A stretch of DNA of 64,000 nt, from contig CAWZYM010000229.1 of assembly GCA_963966185.1 (NCBI GenBank), positions 43,501-107,500 of the forward strand. The letters run 5' to 3'. The translations under genes were made by a program, and so were the position numbers. Below the pieces are notes generated by a model. It was not told where the DNA came from and did no database searches. It worked only from the letters and a program-made list of their open reading frames with translations. This DNA comes from Rhabditoides inermis. Lineage: Eukaryota > Nematoda > Chromadorea > Rhabditida > Rhabditidae. Positions 25,830-36,800 of the stretch are shown here, in pieces (within the stretch, counting starts at the first letter, position 1; each line of letters starts with the position of its first letter).

Positions 25830-26927
25830 AGAGACGAGAGACGAGAGACGAGAGACAAGAGACGAGAGGTGTACCTCCTTTCCATCTCCCTTCACCTCCT
25901 CTTTCTTGTCTCCGTCCTTCTTGTCATCCTTCTCGTCGTCCTTCTGAAATCCGAAATGTTACATGACGTGTGGGTATTCCGACCACCTCGTCCTTCTTGT
26001 CCTCCTCCTTTTTGTCATCGTCTTTCTTTTCTGCCTCGCTCTTTTCCTTCTCCTTCTTGTCTCCATCCTTCTTCTCGTCCTCCTTTTTCTCGGCTTCACT
26101 CTTCTCCTTGTCTTTCTCGTCCTTCTTTTCTTCCTCCTTCTTCTCCTCCTTCTTGTCGTCCTTCTTGGGCTCTTCCTTCTTTTCTTCCTCTTTCTTCTCC
26201 TCCTTCTTCTCTTCCTGTTTCTTCTCGTCCTTCTTTTCCTCGGTCTTCTTTTCGTCCTTCTTTGCGGCAGGAGCAGCCTTGTCCTCCTTCTTCTCTTTTT
26301 TCGCCTCCTTCTTCTCTTCTTCCTTCTTCTTCTCATCCTTCTTGTCCTTGTCTCCCTTTTTGTCCTTGTCGCTCTTGTCTTTCTTGTCGTCCTTCTTCTT
26401 GTCTTCCTTCTTGTCCTTCCCGTCCTTCTTCACTCCCCCGGTCGCCTTTCCCTGGTCCCTTCCGAAGTCCCACTTCTCATCCTTCTTCTCTTCCTTCTTC
26501 TTCCCACTCTTTGTGCTCTTTACACTCTTCTCTTTCTCGCTCTTCTTCTCCTCCTTTTTCTCCATCTTGCTATCCGCCTTCTCCTTGCTCGTCTCCTTGC
26601 TAGTCTTCTTCTCGCTCGTCACATTCTTCTGAAAAGTTCGGTATACGGTATCATTCAGTTAGGTATACGGTAGCTACAGTACTCCGTACCGACGGCGTGT
26701 CCGCGGGTGTCTGTGCGGGCGACGCGCCATCACCCGGAGTCGGCACTGGCGTGACCACGTACTGCAAGGGTTTTGATTAGATAGAGGGAGAGGGAGAGAG
26801 GGAGGGAGAGAGAGGAACTCACGGAACCCTTTTTCTTCTTGAAGCATAGTACGAGGAGGGGGAGTAGAAGGATGGAATGAGCGAGGGCCGAAAGGAGAGC
26901 CGGGAGGGAGGGAAGGGAAGAGAGCAT
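24702..26927 (-). CDS. Membrane-anchored Lys/Glu-rich protein with two MSP (SSP-type) domains
   Basis: The start at 26927 gives a 35-residue first exon with a hydrophobic segment (about residues 8-29) followed by KKKK, suggesting a signal anchor. After a Pro/Thr linker comes a long exon (about 25950-26622) of almost pure Lys/Glu/Asp, with KEKE-like units such as KKEEKKDEK. Two tandem MSP domains then end the protein, opening with GMKISPADLKWGADAGDQ and GMKLSPSEMKWGAEAGDQ. Both share CSDNNLYRVNPV, CFVE and RIAAPAK, so they are recent duplicates. The stop is TAG at 24702-24704. MSP domains drive cytoskeletal assembly in amoeboid nematode sperm. Tethering two of them to a membrane through a charged rod suggests an organelle- or plasma-membrane anchor for the MSP network; that role is inferred. 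Introns carry (GA)n tracts. Confidence 0.85.
25796..25867. repeat. (GA)n tract followed by GAGACGA minisatellite
   Basis: About 30 bp of GA dinucleotides run into five units of the form GAGACGAGA or GAGACAAGA, between two exons of the MSP-domain membrane protein gene. Confidence 0.85.
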
Positions 26928-28111
26928 CTACACAACATGACAATGTTCATCTCTTGTGTCTACGTTCCACTCTCGAAATGACCAGATCAAAATATTTGGA
27001 TGTCTGGTTTGGCGTCTTGACTCTTTTTTGCTTTCTAGACAAACAACTACATAAGAGGACGGCAAAACGGCGTTGCCGGCTAGTGATTTCCCACTCTGCA
27101 TTGTTATACTTTACGTAAATGAGTTTGATTAAATCCTCGGAATCAACACCACGAAAAAACCTTTGGAGGTCTTGTAAAAGAAGAAGAGATTATGGCTACT
27201 TATTCCAGCGCAGAATGTCAGCCACTACACTGCGCGCAACAGTGTCCGCTTTATAGTCACACAAGGGTCAAGCACATCAGTAGGAGCGGCACCAGCAACA
27301 CTCCCTCTCGCTGTTCCAGCCCACCTCTCTGCCTGGCTTCCAACGATGGGTGCGCGCGGTGAAATGACCGACGGCCGACCGGGCCTCAAATTAGGACGCG
27401 AGAAACGGGCAAACAGACAGTCTGCCATCCTCATTCCAACGTTGGTAGTATGCAAATACATGACATTTGAATGACAGTAAATTCCATCAGACTATAAACT
27501 ACAACAATATATTTATCGCGTGTTTTTTTCTTGGGTTGTCCGTAAAATCTTGTTGTTGTTGTTGTAAATAATAAGTAACCTTTGGACTCTGATAAAGTCC
27601 AGAATTCTACTATCGTGCCCCACCCAAAAGATTGTCACGTATCGCAGAGATCACGAAAAACGTTGCATTTTGTGATCAGGCCGATCTCAGTCATTCGCCA
27701 ACTAGCTGATAACAGCCGATCTTTTGATTCCTGCCGTCTTCTCGAATAAATGTCTCGCCCTTTCGCGGTCATTCACGGTGTACTACTCACTCTCTCACTG
27801 AACATACATTATAGACTGCTAACCTGTAACTGTAGATTTTTAATCACACTGCAGATTGCACTGAACATTTGTCCGGTTTCTTCTTGGCGTGTAGTTTAAC
27901 ATTTAAAACAACCGGGTTAACTGATGAATCTTATGAATGAACAACTGATGAATGAGTAGCAGCCGTGATTTACAACATCGTTAGTTGGTATAAAAAGATT
28001 AAGTTATATTAATAAAAAGTGTGTGCGTGAAATCGTGAAAATGTCGACAACATCGTGGTTTCTTGTTTCTAGAATCTAGTTTTGTAGTTACTCTGATCTC
28101 ATTGTTATGAC

Positions 28112-28184
<73 letters not shown>

Positions 28185-28207
28185 AACACAACATCAGAAT
28201 TGTAGTG

Positions 28208-28243
<36 letters not shown>

Positions 28244-28478
28244 TTTTTCTACAGTTCTCCCCGCATATTCACGCAAGATCACACATCACAATAATGCGAT
28301 CACCAAATAGACTAGAATTCGTGATCTTTCACTATTTTTCCAGCTGAGAACACAGATAACACGTGGTTTTTTGATTCGATTCGCGACTATATAAGGTAGG
28401 CTCCCCATTCATTTTGTCTATATGCCTAATGCATTTGTCTGCAATTATGTAAATGTAACTCATTCCGATAATTTGCAG
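26928..28478. other. Divergent intergenic region with (TA)n and (CT)n arrays
   Basis: 1.55 kb between the MSP-domain gene (minus) and the P450 gene (plus), expected to hold both promoters. It contains about 67 bp of (TA)n at 28114-28181 and (CT)n near 28209-28240. No coding exon is supported. Confidence 0.6.
28114..28181. repeat. (TA)n microsatellite
   Basis: An uninterrupted TA dinucleotide run of about 34 units upstream of the P450 gene. Confidence 0.97.
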
Positions 28479-28891
28479 ATGGCCCTGGTGATATTGATCG
28501 CGTTCGTTCTTCTCGTAGCGTACGTTATTTCGTACTACAGGAATGTGGCCCGCTACCCGAAAGGTCCCACGCCACTTCCGTTCATTGGAAACATGCATCA
28601 GGTGGGTACTGTATGTGAACTGTACTTTGCAACTCTATGTTCATGTTTCACCAATACAATACATCGCAATTGATCGGAAACAAAAATTGATCGGAAACGG
28701 ACAATTGTGTATGAATGTATGGGCCAACGAGAAGAGTTGCTGTTGAGATTGGGATGGATATGCTGCACGAGCAGCTGGATTCGTATGGGAAGGAGTACGG
28801 AGAGTGCTACACTCTGTTCCTCCCTCAACCCACAGTCGTCATCACTGACTACACACATATCAAGGAGGCGCTGGTGACACACGGTGGGACA

Positions 28892-28939
<48 letters not shown>

Positions 28940-29314
28940 GAATACTGTATAGGTGAGACGTTCACCGGTAGATCTCAACTCCCGCCCGAGACACTCCAGC
29001 AAAGGACCCCCAATACTGGTAAGATTTCTTTATTTTTTTGATTACGGGATGCATACAATCACTTCACAAACAAGCAATCACCACCATAATACAAGCTAGT
29101 TGGACGAAATGAGATGTATGTGGAACTATCACAGAAATATGAGAACTATGAAGAAATATGAAGAAATATGAAATATGTTTTGAAATCTATTTTGTAAGAT
29201 GCATTGCAGGTGTGTTCATTTCTGACGGTTCTGTGTGGAGAGAGCAGCGGCGAGTGTCCCTCAAGATTCTACGGAACTTCGGAATGGGAAAGGGGCTGAT
29301 GGAAGAGAGGGTGC

Positions 29315-29358
<44 letters not shown>

Positions 29359-29990
29359 CTCTCTCTCTCGCTCATTTGTTTCTTCCAGGTGCGCGGTTCG
29401 ATCACGGAGATGTTGTCTCAACTGGAGGATATGGACAAGGAACAAGTGGATCTGTTCATGCCTATACAGGTTAGTTTACTAGTAATTTGCTGGACATACA
29501 CATACACGTTATCATGTCGACTTGACAACTGAAACTGAACTGGTGAACCAGTACCGGTCGTCTCGACACTGTAATATTCCCTCACAAATCCTTTCACGTT
29601 ACATATGGTACCTCTGAACGTAGGCACACACCTCGTGTACTTCTAAGTACTCGTTCTTTCTTCTCCATTTCAGTTGTGTGTTGGCAACATCATCAACGAG
29701 ACTCTTTTCGGACATCGATATCAATACAATGACTGTGAGAGATTCGCCTATTATGTCAGCATCGTCGGAAAGTATTTCGACCTATTCGTTGTGAGTTTAG
29801 TTTTTTTTCAGTATAAAAGGACATATTATAATTGAAGACATAAAGTATAGCATTTCAGTCTTCTTCGCTGGTCAACCTGGTGCAAGCGTTTCCTTGGATG
29901 CGACATTTGCCTATCATAGGATACATCGGATACGGAAAAATGCAGGAGGTTGTTGCAGAGGTAAGGAATAGGAGAGAGAGAGAGAGAGGG

Positions 29991-30021
<31 letters not shown>

Positions 30022-31465
30022 CCTTTATCAAATAGTTTTAGTTCCACGATTTCATCGACAAAGAACTGGAAGAGCAGGTAAGTTCGGATGAACCACACCT
30101 ATTCCAAACATGCTTTTTAGGTGGCTGCATTCGATCCCGTTTCTGAACCGGACAACTATGTCCACGCGTATCTACTCGAAATGCAAAGCAAGCAAGACGA
30201 CAGCTCTATGGAGTGAGTCATCTTGTAGAGCATACTCACATCTCACATCGATCCATCCATCCAGCCTGACCAACCTGCACGCCAACTGTGTCGACTTCTG
30301 GATGGCTGGGATGGAGACGACGTCGACGACCCTCCGCTGGGCAGTGAAGTACTTGACCAAGTATCCCGAGATACAGGTGCTAATAGAGAAATACAGACTG
30401 ACAGGCGTCCCCGATTCAATCACTCGTTCAGGATCGAGTTCGCGCCGAGGTTCTCAGCGTTGTCGGCGCGGAGAGAATGCCAGAGATGAAGGACAAGGTT
30501 TGTGTGTGCATATATTTTTTCAAAGATATATAAAAATAGGATCATTATGAACTCACTCTTTCAGCCCTCTATGCCATACACGACAGCCGTTATCGCGGAG
30601 GTACAGCGATGTGCGAACATTGTCGCATTCCTAGGAACGCACAAGGGTGAGAAGAAGAGAGAAAATCTACCTTCAAAATGTCTTGCTAAACGCCTTCCAA
30701 CTTGCTTTCCAACTACTTTCTTTAAAATTCTCCCAACCACTCAAACTACATACATACTAGCGAATTCCCTCAAACTTACTTGTTAGGAGGAAACGGTTTT
30801 AAAAGAGACTGACCACGCCTTTATCAAAACAGGCTTCAATAAATGTTTCAGCTCTCGAAGACGCTGTGGTCTGCGGAAAGCACATCCCGAAGAATACGAT
30901 AGTCATGCCACAGGTAACCACATGATTGTGTTGTAGTATAGCGTCTACATCTACATTCTGCAATCCTTTCCTTAGGTGTGGAGCGTGCTGGACCGCGATG
31001 CGACGTTCTCGGATTCGAAGGCCTTCCGGCCAGACAGATTCCTGATGGACGACGGAAAGACACTGAATAAGGTTCGGAGATACATATTGATGTACGAACA
31101 CATTGCATCGTACCCTCTTGTAGGAAGCCCTGGATCGGATGATCGCATTCGGTGCGGGGAAGAGAGTGTGTGTGGGAGAGGGGCTGGCCAGACAGGAACT
31201 GTTCCTTGTACTCACTACACTGGTGCAGAGGTGAGAGGGAGAGAGAGAGGGAGAGAGAGAGAGAAAGAAAGAGAGAGAAGGCAGAGAGAGAGGGAGAGAG
31301 AGAGAGGGGAAGAGTGAGAGGGAAAGAAAGAGAGAGGGAGGGAGGGGGGGAGAGAGATTCCTTTTCAGATACTATTTTACCCCCGTCGGAACCCTCGATA
31401 TGCGCCCCCATTTCTCTTCTATCCTCGTTCCCAGGCCATACAAAGTCAAGCTCACACCAGTGTAA
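28479..31465 (+). CDS. Cytochrome P450, CYP2-like nematode family (CYP33/34/35/36 group)
   Basis: Microsomal haem monooxygenase. Sixteen exons join in phase to 497 codons (496 residues, normal P450 size): 28479-28605, 28737-28883, 28953-29018, 29210-29310, 29389-29469, 29674-29790, 29859-29960, 30042-30077, 30121-30212, 30265-30376, 30432-30497, 30565-30646, 30852-30913, 30976-31071, 31124-31230, 31369-31465. The ATG follows an ATTTGCAG acceptor directly. Features are an N-terminal membrane anchor ([16 protein letters not shown]), the Pro-rich hinge [33 protein letters not shown] (helix C), the I-helix [13 protein letters not shown], and the haem loop [14 protein letters not shown] with its Cys thiolate ligand. 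Substrates are probably xenobiotics or fatty acids, by family. Several introns hold (CT)n or (GA)n arrays starting near the donor. Confidence 0.95.
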
Positions 31466-31744
31466 AGTAGATCTCGATATGATACTTATAAATAATTATG
31501 TGAATGATATAATATAATATGATATAATATGATATACATATGTATATTTAATCGCATGAAGAAACAATAGAAAGTAAGAAATGGCTATGAGCAAGATAAA
31601 TGAGAGCAAACATAACATTGAGTGATTGAGTGATAGTAGAAATTGGGATAAGAAGATAACATCACGTATGTATGAGTATATGACCAAGTATTCTCACAAA
31701 AGGTTATCACAAATGGATTTGATTGTATGATCAACATATATGAA

Positions 31745-33036
31745 TCAGAGGAAGTTATCACTTGTAGCGTCTCCATTCTCCAAATGCACGCTGCGAGGCG
31801 AGTAGCCATCCATTTCTGGAAACAGTTACATCTACATATCTACATTTACTTTTTTTAGTCCTGATAAGTTTACTATAATAAGAAATGTTTATAGCTTTCT
31901 CGAAGTTATTTAAAAAAAACTTACCGACTAGAAATTTCTCGTTGATTTCGAGGTTGGAGGAGACATCAATTAGCAGCATCTGACCTCCGTCACTGAAAGA
32001 AGAACAGTGCGAGTTTAGAAAAAGACAAGCTGAAAAATACAGAAAACAAGTCATCTGGTTGAAAATGTAAATATGACACTTAAAAAACTGGACAATATAG
32101 AAGCTTCGCACTTTGCCATGTCGGGATAGAATTGTTGATCGAGTGGCGAATAGAAGGATGTGCACACGTAGAGACTGAAATGAGTGCATGAGTGAAATGA
32201 TACGCCACCTTCCTCGAAAATGGTCTAAAACCCTCCACCCACCGTTTGCCGTCCATACTGAGTTGGAGGGACGCCGGCCCGCCCCTCACTTCTTTCCCAC
32301 ACACAACCACGGGAGCACGCAGGATCTGAGAGAAGACGCGATAGAGAAGGTACACACTCCTTTTAGAAATAGTAAGTACTCACCGCTTTCGACCCAGTGC
32401 AAGGGGTGATTCCAGACGTGGTTGTGAGCAGACCGCCAAGATGAACCTAAAAGTAATTTCATTATCAAATTGTCAGGAATGAAACAAAAAAAAAATGTAG
32501 GGAAGTAGCTAACCTTGGACACGAGGCTGACTCTTCCAGGATCCTGGATGTCGTATTGGGCCACGATTCCATGCAACCATGCAGCCACAAACAGAAAACT
32601 GACATATTTTTTTTAAAAATATTATACGTTTCAAACAAATTTAATATGTGTGAATGTGTCAATAACATCAATTTATCTATCTTGTTAATAATTTCCATCA
32701 TTCCAACAGGTTTCGAGTATGTACTGATGCAATGTAAACTTTTATCAAACCTCACCGATCGTCCAATGATATTACGATATCAGTGATGAGAGCGGGCAGT
32801 TCCGATGCCGTCCAACCATCAACCTGAAGTGAGTTAACTCCATCAAAGAGAGGTAATACGCTACACCTCCCCTCGCCTCTCTCCCCCTCTCTCTCCCTAC
32901 ATCTCTACATCTACATTTCTACACCCCTCTACGCCTACAACTTTGAAAACGAGTATATCATTCGCTTCAACCAACAACCTACCGGAATAGGCGGCAGTTG
33001 AATGACCAGATCGGCACGGAAGCGCTCCGAGAGCTG

Positions 33037-33089
<53 letters not shown>

Positions 33090-33679
33090 CCCCTTTCTCT
33101 CTTCCCCTCTCCCTCTCTCTCTATCTCTTCCTACCGTATCCATGTGCAGATGGTATATACTTCCTCCTAGTGCAGAACAGGCGAATGCGTGATGACACTC
33201 AGGATTGTGAAGCAGTCTAAAGTTTCGATGGAGACGTGTGCCAATTCGAAAGATGAAAAAAGACATTAAAATGATGAAGTAGTACCTGCAGGTAGTGGTC
33301 ATGCACCCGTCTGTCTCATTGAGCATGAGTGTCTGTTTCAGATGACCGGGAGAAATGCGCCAGATGTTGAGAGAAGAACCGCACATGGCTGAAAGGAAGA
33401 GATGTGATTTGGCTTGTTGTATGAAACATCACTTGTGATTGTGAACCACATACTCTCTCTGCTTTGTTTTCCTCATTTTTTTCTGGAGTACAAGGCAAGA
33501 TTGTTTTTCGGTCATAAGTATGGTGATCAGTTTGTGATTGCGTTATAGAACTTTAACCATCTTGTAAATATAAGAAGAAAAAACACTTACCCAAGCTGGG
33601 CTCGTCTATGGCGAGTCCACTGCGCATCACTCGCGGATGGCCCCACTCACAGGAGATCATCACGTTGTGCCTGCAATCT

Positions 33680-33713
<34 letters not shown>

Positions 33714-33830
33714 ATCTCTCTGAAACAATCTCTATTTATCCTTCCATCTCTCTCCTCTCTCTCTCTGTAACGATCTCTATTTATCCTTCCACCTCTCTCC
33801 TCTCTCTCTGTAACGATCTCTATTTATCCT

Positions 33831-33877
<47 letters not shown>

Positions 33878-36800
33878 TTCTCTCATCATCCTCACCTCGT
33901 CTGCATACAGAAGTCGCCACCGAACTGCGCAAATTCTCTGGAACAAATAACTGTATGGACACAAGACACAACATCCTATACTATACAAACTACCTTTCTT
34001 TCGTATTCGATTTCCTTTCTCGCAGTTCCCACGTTCGTTGATCAATCAGAAGAAAGTCGCCTGAACGGACTTTTATTAACATCTGTCAGTTTGTTAAAGG
34101 GAGCGTACCCTCGGATTTTCGAAGCTGAGTTAGCATCAGAATGTTAAAGTATGTCATAAAACACGTACTTTCTCATAAAAATCATGCTCAAGTCGCCTTG
34201 AATTTTGTGTAGTTTGCGCTCGAATACAGTTTGCGCTCGAATACGCTCTTTCTAGAGAAAAGTGTGCAGAAATGTGCACAAACGTGCACTGTCGATGATG
34301 GTTTCTCCAACTTCCCGCCATTTGCGGCATATGGTCCAATTGACAAAAGTGTATCATTTTTGATGTATTTTCACATTCTGATGCTAACTCAACTCAGAAA
34401 ACCAAAGGGTACACTCCCTTTAAAGTAAATGTTTCATCATAGCGCTGACATATATGTGTTTTGCGAAGATTTCTGATTGCAATTGGTTTTGACCTCGATA
34501 GAAGAAGAGTGTTCCAGTGTTCCAGTGTGGATCGCGGATATACGAATCTCTAACAATCATCCTCCTCCGCACTTTTTCCACTCTTCCATTTGCATATAAG
34601 ACAATGGACAATCCAATCTGGTCTCACTGTCCAGTCTATCAGACATGTCCGCTCTTCTGGGCATAGCCAATGTGGCTGTGCTGCTTTTCGTGGCTGCAGG
34701 TCTCGCCGCGATTTGCCTGATTGTCGACGATATTCACCAGCTGCAGAACAACATCTATGAGGATATGAAGGAGTTTAAGGTAAGAGAGGTGGAGAGAGAG
34801 AGAGAGTGAGAATGAAAGTGAGATGATTCTTTACAGGTAGTGAGTGACGACGCCTGGACAGGAATACTACAGCAGAGCGCCAAAGACGGATTGGTTCGGT
34901 GAGATGATTCTCTTGTACGTTTCCATCATATTCCCCGGATGCCGGATACCAACAATCAGTGTTACGTTATTTGCTGTCCGTATTAGTGTTCATGGTGGTT
35001 TTGGTACAAAATTCGAATCCACTTTTTCTGTAATCTTTGTGATTTCTCTATTGCGCGTTTGACTCTATGTGGCATTTCACAACTAGTGTTGTTTTCAGTG
35101 AGAAGCGATCGCTCCATCGCGCCCACGGTCTGTCCACTCATTCGGTGACCAGAAGGAGACAGACATGGATGGGGGAGGTGAGGACATGTACCCGGGTCAC
35201 TACTCGCAACGTTCATTGAATACGCAAAACACAACGAGTGCAATGAAAACCTTGCCAGGAGGAGTGTCGCTGTGCGGCGCGCGCCCGCGGGTGCCCCGTT
35301 GGACCGGCGGGGCCTCCCGGACAACCAGGAGAGGACGGACTGGAGGGGGAGAACGGAAGGAATGGAAGGTGGGCAGGCCAGTAACACGAATGATCACACT
35401 CACGCTCAGACCCGGCTCGCCCGGCGTCGCTCTCGCATTGGACACGGACGCACCCGGATGTATCCAGTGTCCGGAGGGACCAGTCGGTCCGCCAGGAGAC
35501 GATGGACCAGAGGGACGGGAGGGAAGGACCGGACCACCGGGAGTGCGAGGTCCGCAGGGCAACGAGGGCGAGAGAGGAGAAGCGGGGGAGCAGGGAGAGC
35601 GAGGAACGCCCGGAAAGAACGGACGGAGGGGAATGCCCGGACAGCGCGGACAGCCGGGAGTCGTCTACACTGCCGGACACCCCGGCAAGCCCGGACCACG
35701 CGGATCCTTAGGACAACCGGGTCCCGCCGGCAACAAGGGAGATGCTGGTCCGGAAGGAGAGGGCGGCGAGGCGGGACCACCCGGGGAGGCTGGCAAAAGG
35801 GGCGTGGCCGGGGTGGGCGGAGAGGACGGAGTGATGGGAGAGGCGGGGGCGGAGGGAGTGGACGGCACGTACTGCGAGTGCCCGCAGCGAGACAGGGCCA
35901 AGGCCTCGGGAGTGAGTAGTGTGAGTGTGGACAAGGACAGCGAGTCTGCCATAGCCTCCTCTATGAGTGCCGCCTTCGGCCGACCACTCGTCCAGCCCTC
36001 CGAGTCCGCCAGGTCCCTCGTCACCCTCTACGGAAAGGAGTCGTACGGGCGCGGTTCGGTGGTAGAAGTGAACAGCAGGGATGCAGTGTCTGACTTGGCG
36101 AGGGCCTCTGCCGTCAGCCCCGCGAGTCTCGCCAACTTTGGACGACCGACGAATTCGCTGTCCTATGGAAGCATTCCTGTCCACATTCGAACCCTCACTC
36201 GTCTCGGAAAGTATGGCCCGAGAAAGCATGTCGGCGGAAAGTGACTCAATCACCTTGTTATTTTTGCATGCTCTGATTTTGAAACAATGAAACAATGTGG
36301 GCAAGCGTTGATTGTATCAGACATGGTGTGTTTGAAAATGTTTATCACATCGAATACAATATCACCACGCTTGTTTGAGTTGGTTGAAATAGACGTCACC
36401 ACTGACGGAATTGACAGTGGTGTTGCAAGCAACAAGTTCTTTCTTGCTGAAAAAATGTTGTTTATAAAATAAATAAATAATAAAAACATATTGACCGAAA
36501 TAAGGCAAAGAATCGGCGCCGCCATTCTGGCACGGAATGGACAGCAATGCACAGCGCACCAAGGTTCGCTCTAAGTATATCAGTTTCAATACTGTATGAA
36601 TCGAAACAACGCACATATCAATAACAAGAATGAATGTCGTAACTGCCTGCACTATCGCGCTTCTTTGCTCAAACGACGAAATTGCATCAACGTCGACTGA
36701 AAGAACCACGTTTTTCTGTTTTTTTTCCTTTCAAAAACATACATTCGAGAGCACTTCCGAACTTGTATAACCACAATACAAATATGAAAAGCACACATGT

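Noticed and set aside
25869..26673. Plus-strand frames rich in Ser/Phe/Leu opposite the charged exon
   Set aside because: They are antisense shadows of the Lys/Glu-rich coding exon, which has splice-supported neighbours and MSP domains in frame.
31745..34060. A 5'-truncated SELENBP pseudogene
   Set aside because: My first reading. Exons encoding the missing N-terminal half were then found at 42534-44538 on the same strand, joining in exact phase, so the gene is complete with a giant intron.
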